Shown here: positions 27,066 through 34,423 of the stretch, piece after piece
How positions within the stretch are numbered: the stretch's first letter is position 1
How the letters are laid out: every line of letters begins with the position of its first letter
Assembly: GCF_012910905.1 (NCBI RefSeq)
Contig: NZ_WTVN01000031.1
Span: forward strand, 1-59,599
DNA: 59,599 nucleotides
Source: Aromatoleum toluvorans
GTDB taxonomy: Bacteria; Pseudomonadota; Gammaproteobacteria; Burkholderiales; Rhodocyclaceae
Direction: 5' to 3'
The notes under the pieces: generated by a model
What the model was told of the DNA's origin: nothing
Seen by the model: the letters and a program-made list of their open reading frames with translations, nothing else
Databases searched by the model: none
Made by a program: the position numbers and the translations under genes

Positions 27066-28220
27066 TCAGCGGGCGGCGAGGGCCGGCCCGGCCGCGGCGG
27101 CCGCCGGATCATCCATGCCGCTCATGCTGCCGAAGGCGAACACGTCGACCTTGTTGGGCCCGAACTGGCTCGCCACGAGCACCAGGTACTCGACCTTGAA
27201 GCCCGGTGCGACGAACTGGCGGAAGGCCTCGATGCCCTCGTAGCTCACCGTGACGCCTGCGGGCAGGCTCAGGCCTTCCGCCCCTTCGCCGGCCTGGCCG
27301 AAATCCATCAGGATGCGGCCGGTGGCGTCGAAGATCTGGACGTTCTCGAACGCGGCGTCGCCGACGTACATGCGCCCCGCGCGGTCGATCGCGATGCCCT
27401 TGGGACGGGCGAAGCTGCCCGGCACCGAGCCGACCGCACCGTAGGTGCGGACGGGTTTGCCTTCCGGGGTGAAGCGCTGCACGCGGTAGTTGCCGGTCTC
27501 GACGACGTAGAGGTCGCCGTCCGTGCCGAGCGCGATGTTGGTCGGGTGGAACAGCTCGCCGATCTCCGATCCCGCCTGCCCGAAGGTGAACAGGCTGCGG
27601 CCGGAGCGCTTGTCGAGCACATGCACCTGATGATGCGTGATGTCGGTGACGTACAGCCGCTCGCCGACGATGGCCAGGTCGATCGGCTTGAACTGGCCCT
27701 GGCGGCCGTAGGCGGCGACGAAGCGGTCGTCGCGGTCATAGACGAGGACCTGCTCGCGCCCGCCGTCGGTGACGTACTTCGTGCCGTCGCTGTCGATGCG
27801 CACGTTGAGCGGCTGCTTCATGCGTCCGCCGCCGACCCCCGCGACGAGCGAGAAACGCCGCTGCGCCATGTCGAACACCGCAAGGCCGGGCGCGCGGCTG
27901 TCGGCGACGTAGACCTTGCTGCCGGTCATCGCCACGCCATAGGGCTGGACCAGCTGATGCCGTTCGCCTTCGTTGCCGAGGATGAATTCGGCGAACTTGC
28001 CCTTTTCAGCGGCAAGGTCGCGCTCGCCGGCGAGCGTTGTCAGGTACTGGATGCGCGGCGGGTTCGGCAGCGACGGATAGAACACCGGCGCGGCAGCGTC
28101 CGCGGCCCGTGCCGCGGCGGGTTTGCTCGGCGTGGAGGCGCAGCCGGCGAGCGACAGCGCCAGCAGGGTCGCCGCTGCCGCGGGCAGGAGGCGGCGGAAG
28201 AAGGGAAGGGCGTGGTTCAT
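27066..28220 (-). CDS. NHL-repeat beta-propeller lipoprotein (first copy)
   Basis: A 384-residue lipoprotein: signal with lipobox SLAGC (Cys at about 26), then six NHL blades (about 95-350), for example GSKVYVADSRAPGLAVFD, GTKYVTDGGREQVLVYD, GERLYVTDITHHQVHVLD, GDLYVVETGNYRVQRF and GRMYVGDAAFENVQIFD. An Ala-rich C-terminus follows. Residues 335-365 (EAFRQFVAPGFKVEYLVLV) form an extra non-propeller segment absent from the second copy. It lies 80 bp after the tetraheme gene and 21 bp before the barrel gene, so the operon order is 4-heme, NHL, barrel, NHL, 12-heme. A binding or anchoring role at the outer membrane is inferred. Confidence 0.88.
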   Translation of the reverse strand: MNHALPFFRRLLPAAAATLLALSLAGCASTPSKPAAARAADAAAPVFYPSLPNPPRIQYLTTLAGERDLAAEKGKFAEFILGNEGERHQLVQPYGVAMTGSKVYVADSRAPGLAVFDMAQRRFSLVAGVGGGRMKQPLNVRIDSDGTKYVTDGGREQVLVYDRDDRFVAAYGRQGQFKPIDLAIVGERLYVTDITHHQVHVLDKRSGRSLFTFGQAGSEIGELFHPTNIALGTDGDLYVVETGNYRVQRFTPEGKPVRTYGAVGSVPGSFARPKGIAIDRAGRMYVGDAAFENVQIFDATGRILMDFGQAGEGAEGLSLPAGVTVSYEGIEAFRQFVAPGFKVEYLVLVASQFGPNKVDVFAFGSMSGMDDPAAAAAGPALAAR

Positions 28221-28300
28221 GATCGGGCTCGTGACGATGGCGGGGCGTGCGCCGCCGCCCCCCCGCCGAAGCGCCGGGGACGGCAGCCGCATGCGCGGGA

Positions 28301-28966
28301 CTACTTGTTGTGGCAGTCGAGGCAGATCTTGCTGCCGGCTTGCGTCACCTTGACCAGACCGCTGCCTTTGCCACCGACGGTGAAGGTGTTATGCACGTCG
28401 TGGCAGGAGCCGCATTCCATCTTGCCGCCGAAGAGGAGCACGGCGCTGATCGTGCCGGTCTTCGTCTGCGGCGCGGTGCCGATCGTGACGGACTTCGTGA
28501 GCGGGTCGTGCAGCGATCCGTTCGACGTCGCCAGCGCGCTGTCGTAGGTGAAGCCGATCGGGTGGGATTTCTTCAGGTCGGTGCCGATGTTGCTGCCGGC
28601 CGTGATCATCGTCGTGCCGGTCGTGCCGCCGAAGCTGTCGACCGCGATGGTGCCGTCATGGCAGGACAGGCACAGTTTCGACGTCCCGCCCGGCTGGGAT
28701 ACGGCCGCCTTCAGCGTGGCGCTGCTGTAGAGGCTGTAGGCCGTCGTCGACAGCGTGTGATTCCACAACGGTGCGTCGGCGACGCTCGTGTCGGATTTGT
28801 GCGGCGCATGGCAGGCGACGCAGATGCGGCCACCCGACCAGTTCAATGCGGAGAAATCGTGCGCCGACCCGGTGATCGTGCCTGCCCAGCCGGCGTGTGC
28901 CGCCAGCATCCCGATGCCGCCCACGAGCCATCCCGCGGCTCGCCCGCGCAGCTTTGATTGCCTCAT
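28301..28966 (-). CDS. Tetraheme c-type cytochrome (doubled CXXCH family)
   Basis: A 221-residue exported cytochrome: signal peptide 1-28 (ending AGWAG), then CVACHAPH, CLSCHDGT, CGSCHDVH and CLDCHNK as the extreme C-terminus. The layout (SAHDFSA start, PLWNHTL, LCLSCHDGTIAVDSFGG, KSHPIGFTYDSAL) parallels the first third of the 12-heme cytochrome, implying a duplication within the operon. It is the promoter-proximal gene, read from the shared divergent region at 28967-29208, and a GGGGCAAGGGG stretch precedes the ATG. A small periplasmic electron carrier feeding the outer-membrane assembly is the simplest reading. Confidence 0.92.
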   Translation of the reverse strand: MRQSKLRGRAAGWLVGGIGMLAAHAGWAGTITGSAHDFSALNWSGGRICVACHAPHKSDTSVADAPLWNHTLSTTAYSLYSSATLKAAVSQPGGTSKLCLSCHDGTIAVDSFGGTTGTTMITAGSNIGTDLKKSHPIGFTYDSALATSNGSLHDPLTKSVTIGTAPQTKTGTISAVLLFGGKMECGSCHDVHNTFTVGGKGSGLVKVTQAGSKICLDCHNK

Positions 28967-29016
28967 CCCCTTGCCCCCTGATATGCCTTGAATGGCGCCT
29001 TTTGCGCCCGGTTATT

Positions 29017-29048
29017 ATTGCGAATGCAATTGCGAATGATTCGTATTT
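29017..29048. promoter_or_regulatory. Fur-like site with tandem ATTGCGAATG repeats
   Basis: Two ATTGCGAATG direct repeats start at 29017 and 29029. The second forms an imperfect palindrome (TGCGAAT-G-ATTCGTA, 29031-29045) matching 9 of 14 positions of the Fur 7-1-7 consensus. It lies in an AT-rich pocket about 50-80 bp from the tetraheme start, between the two cytochrome operons. Iron control by Fur is plausible but unproven. Confidence 0.4.
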
Positions 29049-29066
29049 GTGATGAAATATCTCAAA
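29046..29066. promoter_or_regulatory. FNR/CRP-like palindrome upstream of both cytochrome operons
   Basis: TTTGTGAT-GAAAT-ATCTCAAA: 8-bp arms with one mismatch and a 5-nt spacer. The TGTGAT/ATCTCA half sites resemble the CRP/FNR/DNR class, although the canonical spacer is shorter or differently phased. It is 143 bp from the rightward diheme-b gene and about 80 bp from the leftward tetraheme gene. Anaerobic or carbon-source control is a hypothesis. Confidence 0.4.
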
Positions 29067-29208
29067 ACGTGTTTGTACTGTCAAGCGCCGTTTGCAATGA
29101 CGAGCGATCATCGCAGCGGCATGACGTGGCGGTAGGCCGCACCGGAACTGGAATCCGGGCGGATGAACGATCGGCGACGCCGATCCTTTCGATGACAAGG
29201 GGATTGAA

Positions 29209-30081
29209 ATGGGGTTGTCCGCGGCCGTTCCGGCGACGCCTTCCGCCGGCTTGACGATGCCTTCGCGCGCCGCCGCGCGGCGGTTCTCCGTGGCGGCCGC
29301 GATCGCGGCGCTGATCGGGACGGGCGTGTGGGTCGCTTTCCACGAGCCCTATACCGCCGGCTCGCCGCTCGGTTACAACCTGGGCCTCGTGGGCGGGGTG
29401 CTGATGCTCACGCTGCTGCCCTACGCGCTGCGCAAGCGCCTGCGCTGCCTGCGCAGCATCGGCACGATGCGCGGCTGGTTCCTGTTCCACATCGCTGCCG
29501 GACTGTTCGGGCCCCTGCTGGTGCTGTTCCATTCGACCTTCCGCATCGGCTCGTTCAACGGCGGGGTCGCACTCGCGAGCACTCTGCTGGTGACCTTCAG
29601 CGGCATCGTCGGGCGTTTCCTGTATCGCAAGGTGCACCGCGGCCTGTCGGGCAGCCGCGCGACGCTGAAGGAGCTGGAGGGCACGCTGCAACAGCATCTG
29701 GACGCGCTGCAGCCGCAGCTGCAGGTGCTGCCGGCGATCGGTGACGACGCCCGGCGCTATATCGATCACGCGACCGCTCAGCCCGCCAGGCGCTGGCAGC
29801 GCGCGGTGCATTTCATGTCGCTCGGTGGACGCCGGCACCTCGTTCGCCGCAGCATCCGCCGCGCCGTTCGCGTGACCGCCGTGCGCGCGAATCCGGCAGG
29901 GCGTCACCAACTCACCCAACTCCTGCACACGATCGACGCCGCCACGGCGACCGCGCAGCGCACCGCCCAGTTCACGACCTACGAACGGCTGTTCGCCCTG
30001 TGGCACGTGATCCACATCCCCTTCCTGTTCCTGCTGGTGCTTTCCGCCGTCGTACACGTGATCGCGGTGCATGCGTACTGA
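29209..30081 (+). CDS. Predicted diheme b-type membrane cytochrome
   Basis: A 290-residue inner-membrane protein with about five helices (approx. 27-46, 56-73, 86-106, 118-135, 262-288). Helix 3 has FHIAAGLFGPLLVLFHS and helix 5 has HIPFLFLLVLSAVVH. Each is exactly His-X13-His, the spacing for two stacked bis-His b haems, as in cytochrome b/b561-like proteins. A basic, polar 120-residue domain lies between helices 4 and 5. It probably exchanges electrons between the quinone pool, or the cytoplasmic flavoprotein, and the 18-heme cytochrome encoded next (11-bp overlap). ATG 29209 is preferred for its AAGGGG ribosome site. I do not recognise a named family. Confidence 0.85.
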   Translation: MGLSAAVPATPSAGLTMPSRAAARRFSVAAAIAALIGTGVWVAFHEPYTAGSPLGYNLGLVGGVLMLTLLPYALRKRLRCLRSIGTMRGWFLFHIAAGLFGPLLVLFHSTFRIGSFNGGVALASTLLVTFSGIVGRFLYRKVHRGLSGSRATLKELEGTLQQHLDALQPQLQVLPAIGDDARRYIDHATAQPARRWQRAVHFMSLGGRRHLVRRSIRRAVRVTAVRANPAGRHQLTQLLHTIDAATATAQRTAQFTTYERLFALWHVIHIPFLFLLVLSAVVHVIAVHAY

Positions 30082-31606
30082 GGGCCCGCTCGCCCGTGTC
30101 GCGGCCCTGGTGGTGCTGTGGCTGGTGCTCGGCGCAGCGTCGGCGTGGGGCCAGTCGCTGGAGTCGGTGGTCATGCCGGGCGCCGTGATCAAGGGGCACG
30201 CCGACGTCGAGCACGAATGCGGCGAATGCCATGTGCGCTTCAGCCCGAGTTCGCAGCCGCAGCGCTGTCTCGCGTGCCACCGCGACGTGCGCGCCGACGT
30301 GCGCGACGGTGCGGGCTACCACGGGCGCCTCAAGGAAGAGCAGTGCCGTCGCTGCCATACGGACCACAAGGGGCGCGACGCGAAGGTGGTCGTCTTCGAC
30401 GAGAAGAAGTTCGACCACCGCCAGACCGATTTCCAGCTGCGCGGCGCCCACCGCGGCAAGGAGTGTTCGGGCTGTCACCGCACGGGCAGGAAATACCGCG
30501 ACGCGCCGCAGGATTGCTACAGCTGCCACCGCGGCAACGACAAGCATCGCGAAGGCCTCGGCCAGCGCTGCGAGAACTGTCACGTCGAGGACAACTGGAA
30601 GGTCGCGCGCTTCGACCACGGGCGCACGCGCTTCCCGCTGCTGAACCGTCACGCCCGCGCGCGCTGCGCCGACTGCCACGTCGACGAGCATTACGCCGGC
30701 ACGGCGCGCGAGTGCGTGTCCTGCCACCGCAAGGACGATGCGCACAAGGGACACAACGGCCCGCGCTGCGAGAGCTGCCACACCGAGCAGGACTGGAAGG
30801 CGACGATCTTCCGTCACGACCGCGACGCCAACTACGCGCTCCTCGGCCGCCACCGCACGATCGAATGCACGGCCTGCCACCGCGCGCCGCTGTATTCCGA
30901 GAAGTTGCCGACGCAGTGCATCGCCTGCCACCGCCAGGACGATTCCCACAAGGGCGTGCTGGGCGAGAAGTGCGCGAGCTGCCATAACCCGGAAGGCTGG
31001 AAGAGCGGGCGCTTCGACCACGACCAGAACACGCGCTTCGCGCTCAAGGACAAGCACCGCAGCGTCAAGTGCGAGAGCTGCCACAAGGACCCCGGGATGC
31101 GCGAGAAGCCCGCGCTCGAATGCGTCGGCTGCCACCTGCGCGACGACCGCGAACGCGGCCACAAGGGGCGCTACGGCGGGCGCTGTGCCGCGTGCCACGT
31201 GGAGCAGGGCTGGCGGACGATCGTCTTCGATCACGAGCGCGACACCAGATTCCCGCGCGCCGGCCGCCATCGCGCCGTGAAGTGCGACGCCTGCCACCGC
31301 GACGGCCCGTTCCGCGCGAGGACCGACGACCGCTGCCACGCCTGCCACAAGGAGGACGACATCCACTTCGGCAGCTTCGAGCAGAAATGCGACACCTGCC
31401 ACCTGCCCGACGATTGGCGCAAGATCCTGCGCGCGGCCACGGACAGGTTCTGCCGCGGCGGCACCGAACCGGGCGCGCATCGGCGCGACGACGACCCGCC
31501 GAAGGCGGCGTTCTGGATTCCCGCCTGCGCCCCGGCCAACGACCTGCCCGCGCGCCCCGCCCGCCGCGACGACGGGCGCACCCCCGATGCCGGACGCCGA
31601 CCATGA
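30071..31606 (+). CDS. 18-heme c-type cytochrome with internal three-heme repeats
   Basis: A 511-residue exported cytochrome: signal peptide 1-27, then 18 CXXCH motifs (first Cys at 50, 66, 92, 132, 149, 167, 199, 215, 233, 266, 283, 301, 334, 351, 372, 405, 422, 440). Five tandem units of about 66-75 residues each carry three haems, with spacer pattern W-K-x3-F-D-H then GRHR. Conserved non-CXXCH histidines (FDH, GRHR, DDxHKG) can be the distal ligands. The last 60 residues (PPKAAFWIPACAPAND region) are Pro/Arg/Asp-rich and haem-free. Start overlaps the diheme-b gene by 11 bp; the stop overlaps the flavoprotein start (ATGA). A periplasmic wire is the likely role. Confidence 0.95.
   Translation: MRTEGPLARVAALVVLWLVLGAASAWGQSLESVVMPGAVIKGHADVEHECGECHVRFSPSSQPQRCLACHRDVRADVRDGAGYHGRLKEEQCRRCHTDHKGRDAKVVVFDEKKFDHRQTDFQLRGAHRGKECSGCHRTGRKYRDAPQDCYSCHRGNDKHREGLGQRCENCHVEDNWKVARFDHGRTRFPLLNRHARARCADCHVDEHYAGTARECVSCHRKDDAHKGHNGPRCESCHTEQDWKATIFRHDRDANYALLGRHRTIECTACHRAPLYSEKLPTQCIACHRQDDSHKGVLGEKCASCHNPEGWKSGRFDHDQNTRFALKDKHRSVKCESCHKDPGMREKPALECVGCHLRDDRERGHKGRYGGRCAACHVEQGWRTIVFDHERDTRFPRAGRHRAVKCDACHRDGPFRARTDDRCHACHKEDDIHFGSFEQKCDTCHLPDDWRKILRAATDRFCRGGTEPGAHRRDDDPPKAAFWIPACAPANDLPARPARRDDGRTPDAGRRP
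30344..31388 (+). repeat. Five coding tandem repeats (three-heme units)
   Basis: Units begin at protein residues 92, 167, 233, 301 and 372, with a sixth partial unit at 440. Spacings are 75, 66, 68, 71 and 68 residues. Each encodes three CXXCH sites with the order CXXCH, WK...FDH, GRHR, CXXCH, CXXCH, DDxHKG. This shows growth of the cytochrome by intragenic duplication. Confidence 0.88.
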
Positions 31607-32904
31607 AAGACAGCCTGATCTGGACGCTGTACGCGTCGCCCCTCATCATCGCCCTGGCCTACCACTTCGCACAGCGTACCGGCCGCGAGGCACGCTCGCA
31701 GGCGGTGCTCGAGGAAGCGCTGCAGGCCGGCATGGCCGAGCCGTCGAGCCGCTACCCGGTGGTCGACCCGGCGGTGTGCATGGGCGGCGGCGCCTGCGCG
31801 CGCGCCTGTCCGGAAGAGGCGATCGGCTTCGTCGGCGGCAAGGCCCATCTCGTCGACCCGGCGGCCTGCATCGGCCACGGCACCTGCGCGCCGGCCTGTC
31901 CGGTGGAGGCGATCACGCTCGTCTATGGCACCTCGAAGCGCGGCATGGACATCCCGCAGGTGGCGCCCAGCTTCGAGACCAACGTGCCAGGCATCTTCAT
32001 CGCCGGCGAGCTGGGCGGCCTCGGGCTGATCCACAACGCCATCGACCAGGGGCGTCTGGCGATCGAATCGGTCGCGAAGAAACGGGCCGAGGGCGACCTG
32101 CTCGACGTCGTGATCGTCGGCGCCGGCCCGGCCGGGCTTGCGGCAACGCTGGGGGCGATGGAGAAGAAGCTGCGCTTCATCACGCTGGAGCAGGAAAACG
32201 CGCTCGGCGGCACCGTGAATCACCGCTTCCCGCGCAACAAGCTCGTCATGACCTACCCGGTGACGCTGCCGCTCGCGGGCAAGCTGAAGGTGCGCGAGAT
32301 CCTCAAGGAAGCCCTGCTCGGCCTGTGGCAGGCCGCCGCCGACCGCGTGAAGATGCCGGTGAACTACAACGAACGCGTCGAGCAGGTGACGCCCCTCGAC
32401 AAGGGCTTCGTCGTGCGCACCAACCGCGCCGAATACCGCAGCGCCAACGTGCTGCTGGCGCTGGGCCGCGGCGGCACGCCGCGCACGCTGGGCGTGCCGG
32501 GGGAAGACCTGCCCAAGGTCGTGTACCGCCTGACCGACGCCGAGCAGTACCGCGGCCAGGCCGTGCTCGTCGTCGGCGGCGGCGACAGCGCGATCGAAGC
32601 GGCCGTATCGCTCGCCGCCGAGCCCGATACGCGCGTCACGCTGTCGTACCGCGGCGACGCCTTCGGCCGCGTCAAGCCGAAGAACCGCGACCGCCTCGCC
32701 GAGGCCGAGCGCGCCGGGCGCCTGACCGTGGTGCTGAGCTCGACCGTCACCCTCGTCGAGGCCGATCGCGTCATGCTCGACCACAAGGGCCAGGGGCTTG
32801 CGCTCGACAACGACACGGTCATTGTCTGCGCGGGCGGCATCTTGCCCACGGCGATGCTCAAGGCGATGGGGGTCGAAGTCGAGACCAGGTACGGCAGCGC
32901 GTGA
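31603..32904 (+). CDS. Membrane-anchored FAD/NAD(P)-binding oxidoreductase with N-terminal Fe-S domain
   Basis: A 433-residue protein. It has an N-terminal membrane helix (4-24, followed by RTGREAR, so the rest faces the cytoplasm), a 2[4Fe-4S]-like domain (about 55-110), then a thioredoxin-reductase-like flavoprotein: FAD site VVIVGAGPAGLAA (about 168) and NAD(P)H site VLVVGGGDSAIEAA (about 325). No CXXC disulfide is present, so it is not a thioredoxin reductase. Both Fe-S motifs lack the second Cys: CMGGGACARACP and CIGHGTCAPACP have Gly or His there, so clusters may be 3Fe-4S or unusually ligated. It overlaps the 18-heme stop and probably feeds NAD(P)H electrons to the diheme-b protein, or the reverse. 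Confidence 0.88.
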   Translation: MKDSLIWTLYASPLIIALAYHFAQRTGREARSQAVLEEALQAGMAEPSSRYPVVDPAVCMGGGACARACPEEAIGFVGGKAHLVDPAACIGHGTCAPACPVEAITLVYGTSKRGMDIPQVAPSFETNVPGIFIAGELGGLGLIHNAIDQGRLAIESVAKKRAEGDLLDVVIVGAGPAGLAATLGAMEKKLRFITLEQENALGGTVNHRFPRNKLVMTYPVTLPLAGKLKVREILKEALLGLWQAAADRVKMPVNYNERVEQVTPLDKGFVVRTNRAEYRSANVLLALGRGGTPRTLGVPGEDLPKVVYRLTDAEQYRGQAVLVVGGGDSAIEAAVSLAAEPDTRVTLSYRGDAFGRVKPKNRDRLAEAERAGRLTVVLSSTVTLVEADRVMLDHKGQGLALDNDTVIVCAGGILPTAMLKAMGVEVETRYGSA

Positions 32905-33040
32905 CGCGCCTGCCGACCGGGGGCCCGCGACCGGCGCCGATGCGTAGGCGTTCGCCGCCACGGCGTCTTACAATGCGGGTTACGCAAGCCACTTGCCCCC
33001 GGAGCGCGGGTGATCGGTCGAACCGTCACCGGCAGCCGCG

Positions 33041-33877
33041 ATGAAACTCGATGAACTTTCCCTGTTGCGCTACTGCAGCCTCGCGATGACCGCCGCCGAG
33101 GAGGGGCGCCCGTATGTCGTCGAATCCGACGGCCTGCGCTCGCTGCACTTCGATGGCTTCACCGTGCAGAGCCAGATGCGCCTGGACGATCCCGCCGCGC
33201 TCGCGATCGACTACACGCGCACGATGATGGGTTTCCTGCTCTTCAACCCCGAACCGTGCGACATCGTGATGATCGGACTCGGGGGCGGTTCGCTGGCGAA
33301 ATACTGCCTGCGCACCTTGCCCCGCGCCCGCTTCACCGCCGTCGAGATCGATCCCGACGTGATCGCGTTGCGCGACGCCTTCGGCATCCCGCCCGACAGC
33401 GAGCGCTTTCGCGTGGTGTGCGCGGACGGCGCGACCTACGTGCGCGAACGCGCGCACGCGCCTGACGTGCTCCTGATCGACGGCTTCGACCGCGGCGGCC
33501 AGCCGGAGCGCCTGTGCTCGGCGGGATTCTATGACGACTGCCACTCGCTGCTCGCCGACGGCGGTGTGCTGGCGGTCAACCTCTGGTCCGGCGACCGCCG
33601 CTACGGGCTGTACGCGTCGCGCATCCGCGACAGCTTCGAGGATCGCTTCGTCGCGGTCGGCGCCGAGGAGGACAGCAACCGCATTGCATTCGCCTGCAAG
33701 GGGCGCGGATTCCCGCCCCGGCGTTCGCAACTCCTCGAACGGGCGCGAAAGCTCACCGCCCATCACCCGATCGGGATAATGTCGACGGCGCAGCGCATCC
33801 AGGGCCGCCTCGAGCGGCGCGCGCACTACCGGCCCGACCTGTGGGACGAGGACGGCCGAAGAACGCGGGGGGCGTGA
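33041..33877 (+). CDS. Spermidine synthase-like protein
   Basis: A 278-residue SpeE-like Rossmann protein. The cofactor motif is IVMIGLGGGSLAKYC, followed by the acidic strand end TAVEIDPDVIALRD, ADGATYV and LLIDGFDRGGQPERL. In true spermidine synthase the last motif is DxTDPxGPA; here DGFDRGG keeps two Asp but not the DP-GP part, so polyamine aminopropyl transfer is uncertain and a class I methyltransferase-like role is possible. It lies 136 bp after the flavoprotein gene and is probably a separate unit. The basic last 20 residues (DEDGRRTRGA end) are unremarkable. Cytoplasmic. Confidence 0.8.
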   Translation: MKLDELSLLRYCSLAMTAAEEGRPYVVESDGLRSLHFDGFTVQSQMRLDDPAALAIDYTRTMMGFLLFNPEPCDIVMIGLGGGSLAKYCLRTLPRARFTAVEIDPDVIALRDAFGIPPDSERFRVVCADGATYVRERAHAPDVLLIDGFDRGGQPERLCSAGFYDDCHSLLADGGVLAVNLWSGDRRYGLYASRIRDSFEDRFVAVGAEEDSNRIAFACKGRGFPPRRSQLLERARKLTAHHPIGIMSTAQRIQGRLERRAHYRPDLWDEDGRRTRGA

Positions 33878-33948
33878 GGGCACATCACGGCGGCGCGGGC
33901 GCCGGCAGTCGCGGCGCGCGGGGCGTCACAGCACGGAGGTCGAGAGCC

Positions 33949-34236
33949 ATGAGCCACAAGCACATCGCGCTGATGCGCGCCATCTTCCAGGACCCGATCA
34001 GTGCCAACATCCACTGGCGTGAGGTCGAATCGCTGCTCAATCACCTCGGTGCCACGATAGAACCGGCGCATGGCGCGCGGTTTCGCGTCGTGCTCAACAA
34101 GGTGGAAGGCTTCCTGCATTACCCACACCATGGCAGCGCGTGCACGAAGCAGGACATCAAGCAGCTGCGCGAGTACCTTGCGCACGCCGGCGTGAGCCTG
34201 TCGGCATACGAGCAGGAGCACGGCGGGCACGCTTAG
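33949..34236 (+). CDS. HicA-family toxin-like small protein (no HicB partner)
   Basis: A 95-residue protein with the layout of HicA double-stranded-RNA-binding-like mRNA interferases: an N-terminal helix/strand (IHWREVESLLNHLGA), the central GARFRVVLN strand and the LREYLAHAGVS helix that follows the catalytic region. The usual GSHxxF catalytic His is not in its place (GARFRVV here), although HHGSAC lies later. No hicB-like antitoxin gene is adjacent on either side. It may be a domesticated HicA relative rather than an active toxin. ATG 33949 is preceded by a fair ribosome site (GGAGG). Confidence 0.7.
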   Translation: MSHKHIALMRAIFQDPISANIHWREVESLLNHLGATIEPAHGARFRVVLNKVEGFLHYPHHGSACTKQDIKQLREYLAHAGVSLSAYEQEHGGHA

Positions 34237-34423
34237 CGGGGAAAGCGCTCAAGGCGGGCAGAGTGCTTGCCTTCTGTCACATGCATGTCCAGTCATTTGA
34301 GTTATGCTGATGGGGTCGATCGCCGGGGAAGCCGGCGCGACTCGTCCCCAACATGGATTGCCTCGCCCTTGGCGCGCACGACCGTCGTGCGTCAGGGGCG
34401 AGGCTCAGCGGAACCTGAATGAC

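Noticed and set aside
21777-32904. Canonical MtrCAB/PioAB or OmcB conduit
   Set aside because: No decaheme MtrA-type protein is present, the barrel N-terminus has no CXXC, and the propeller lipoproteins and 18-heme repeat protein do not belong to those sets. I treat it as a separate type.
31603-32904. Thioredoxin reductase
   Set aside because: The core resembles it, but there is no CXXC redox disulfide, and a Fe-S domain and membrane helix are added.
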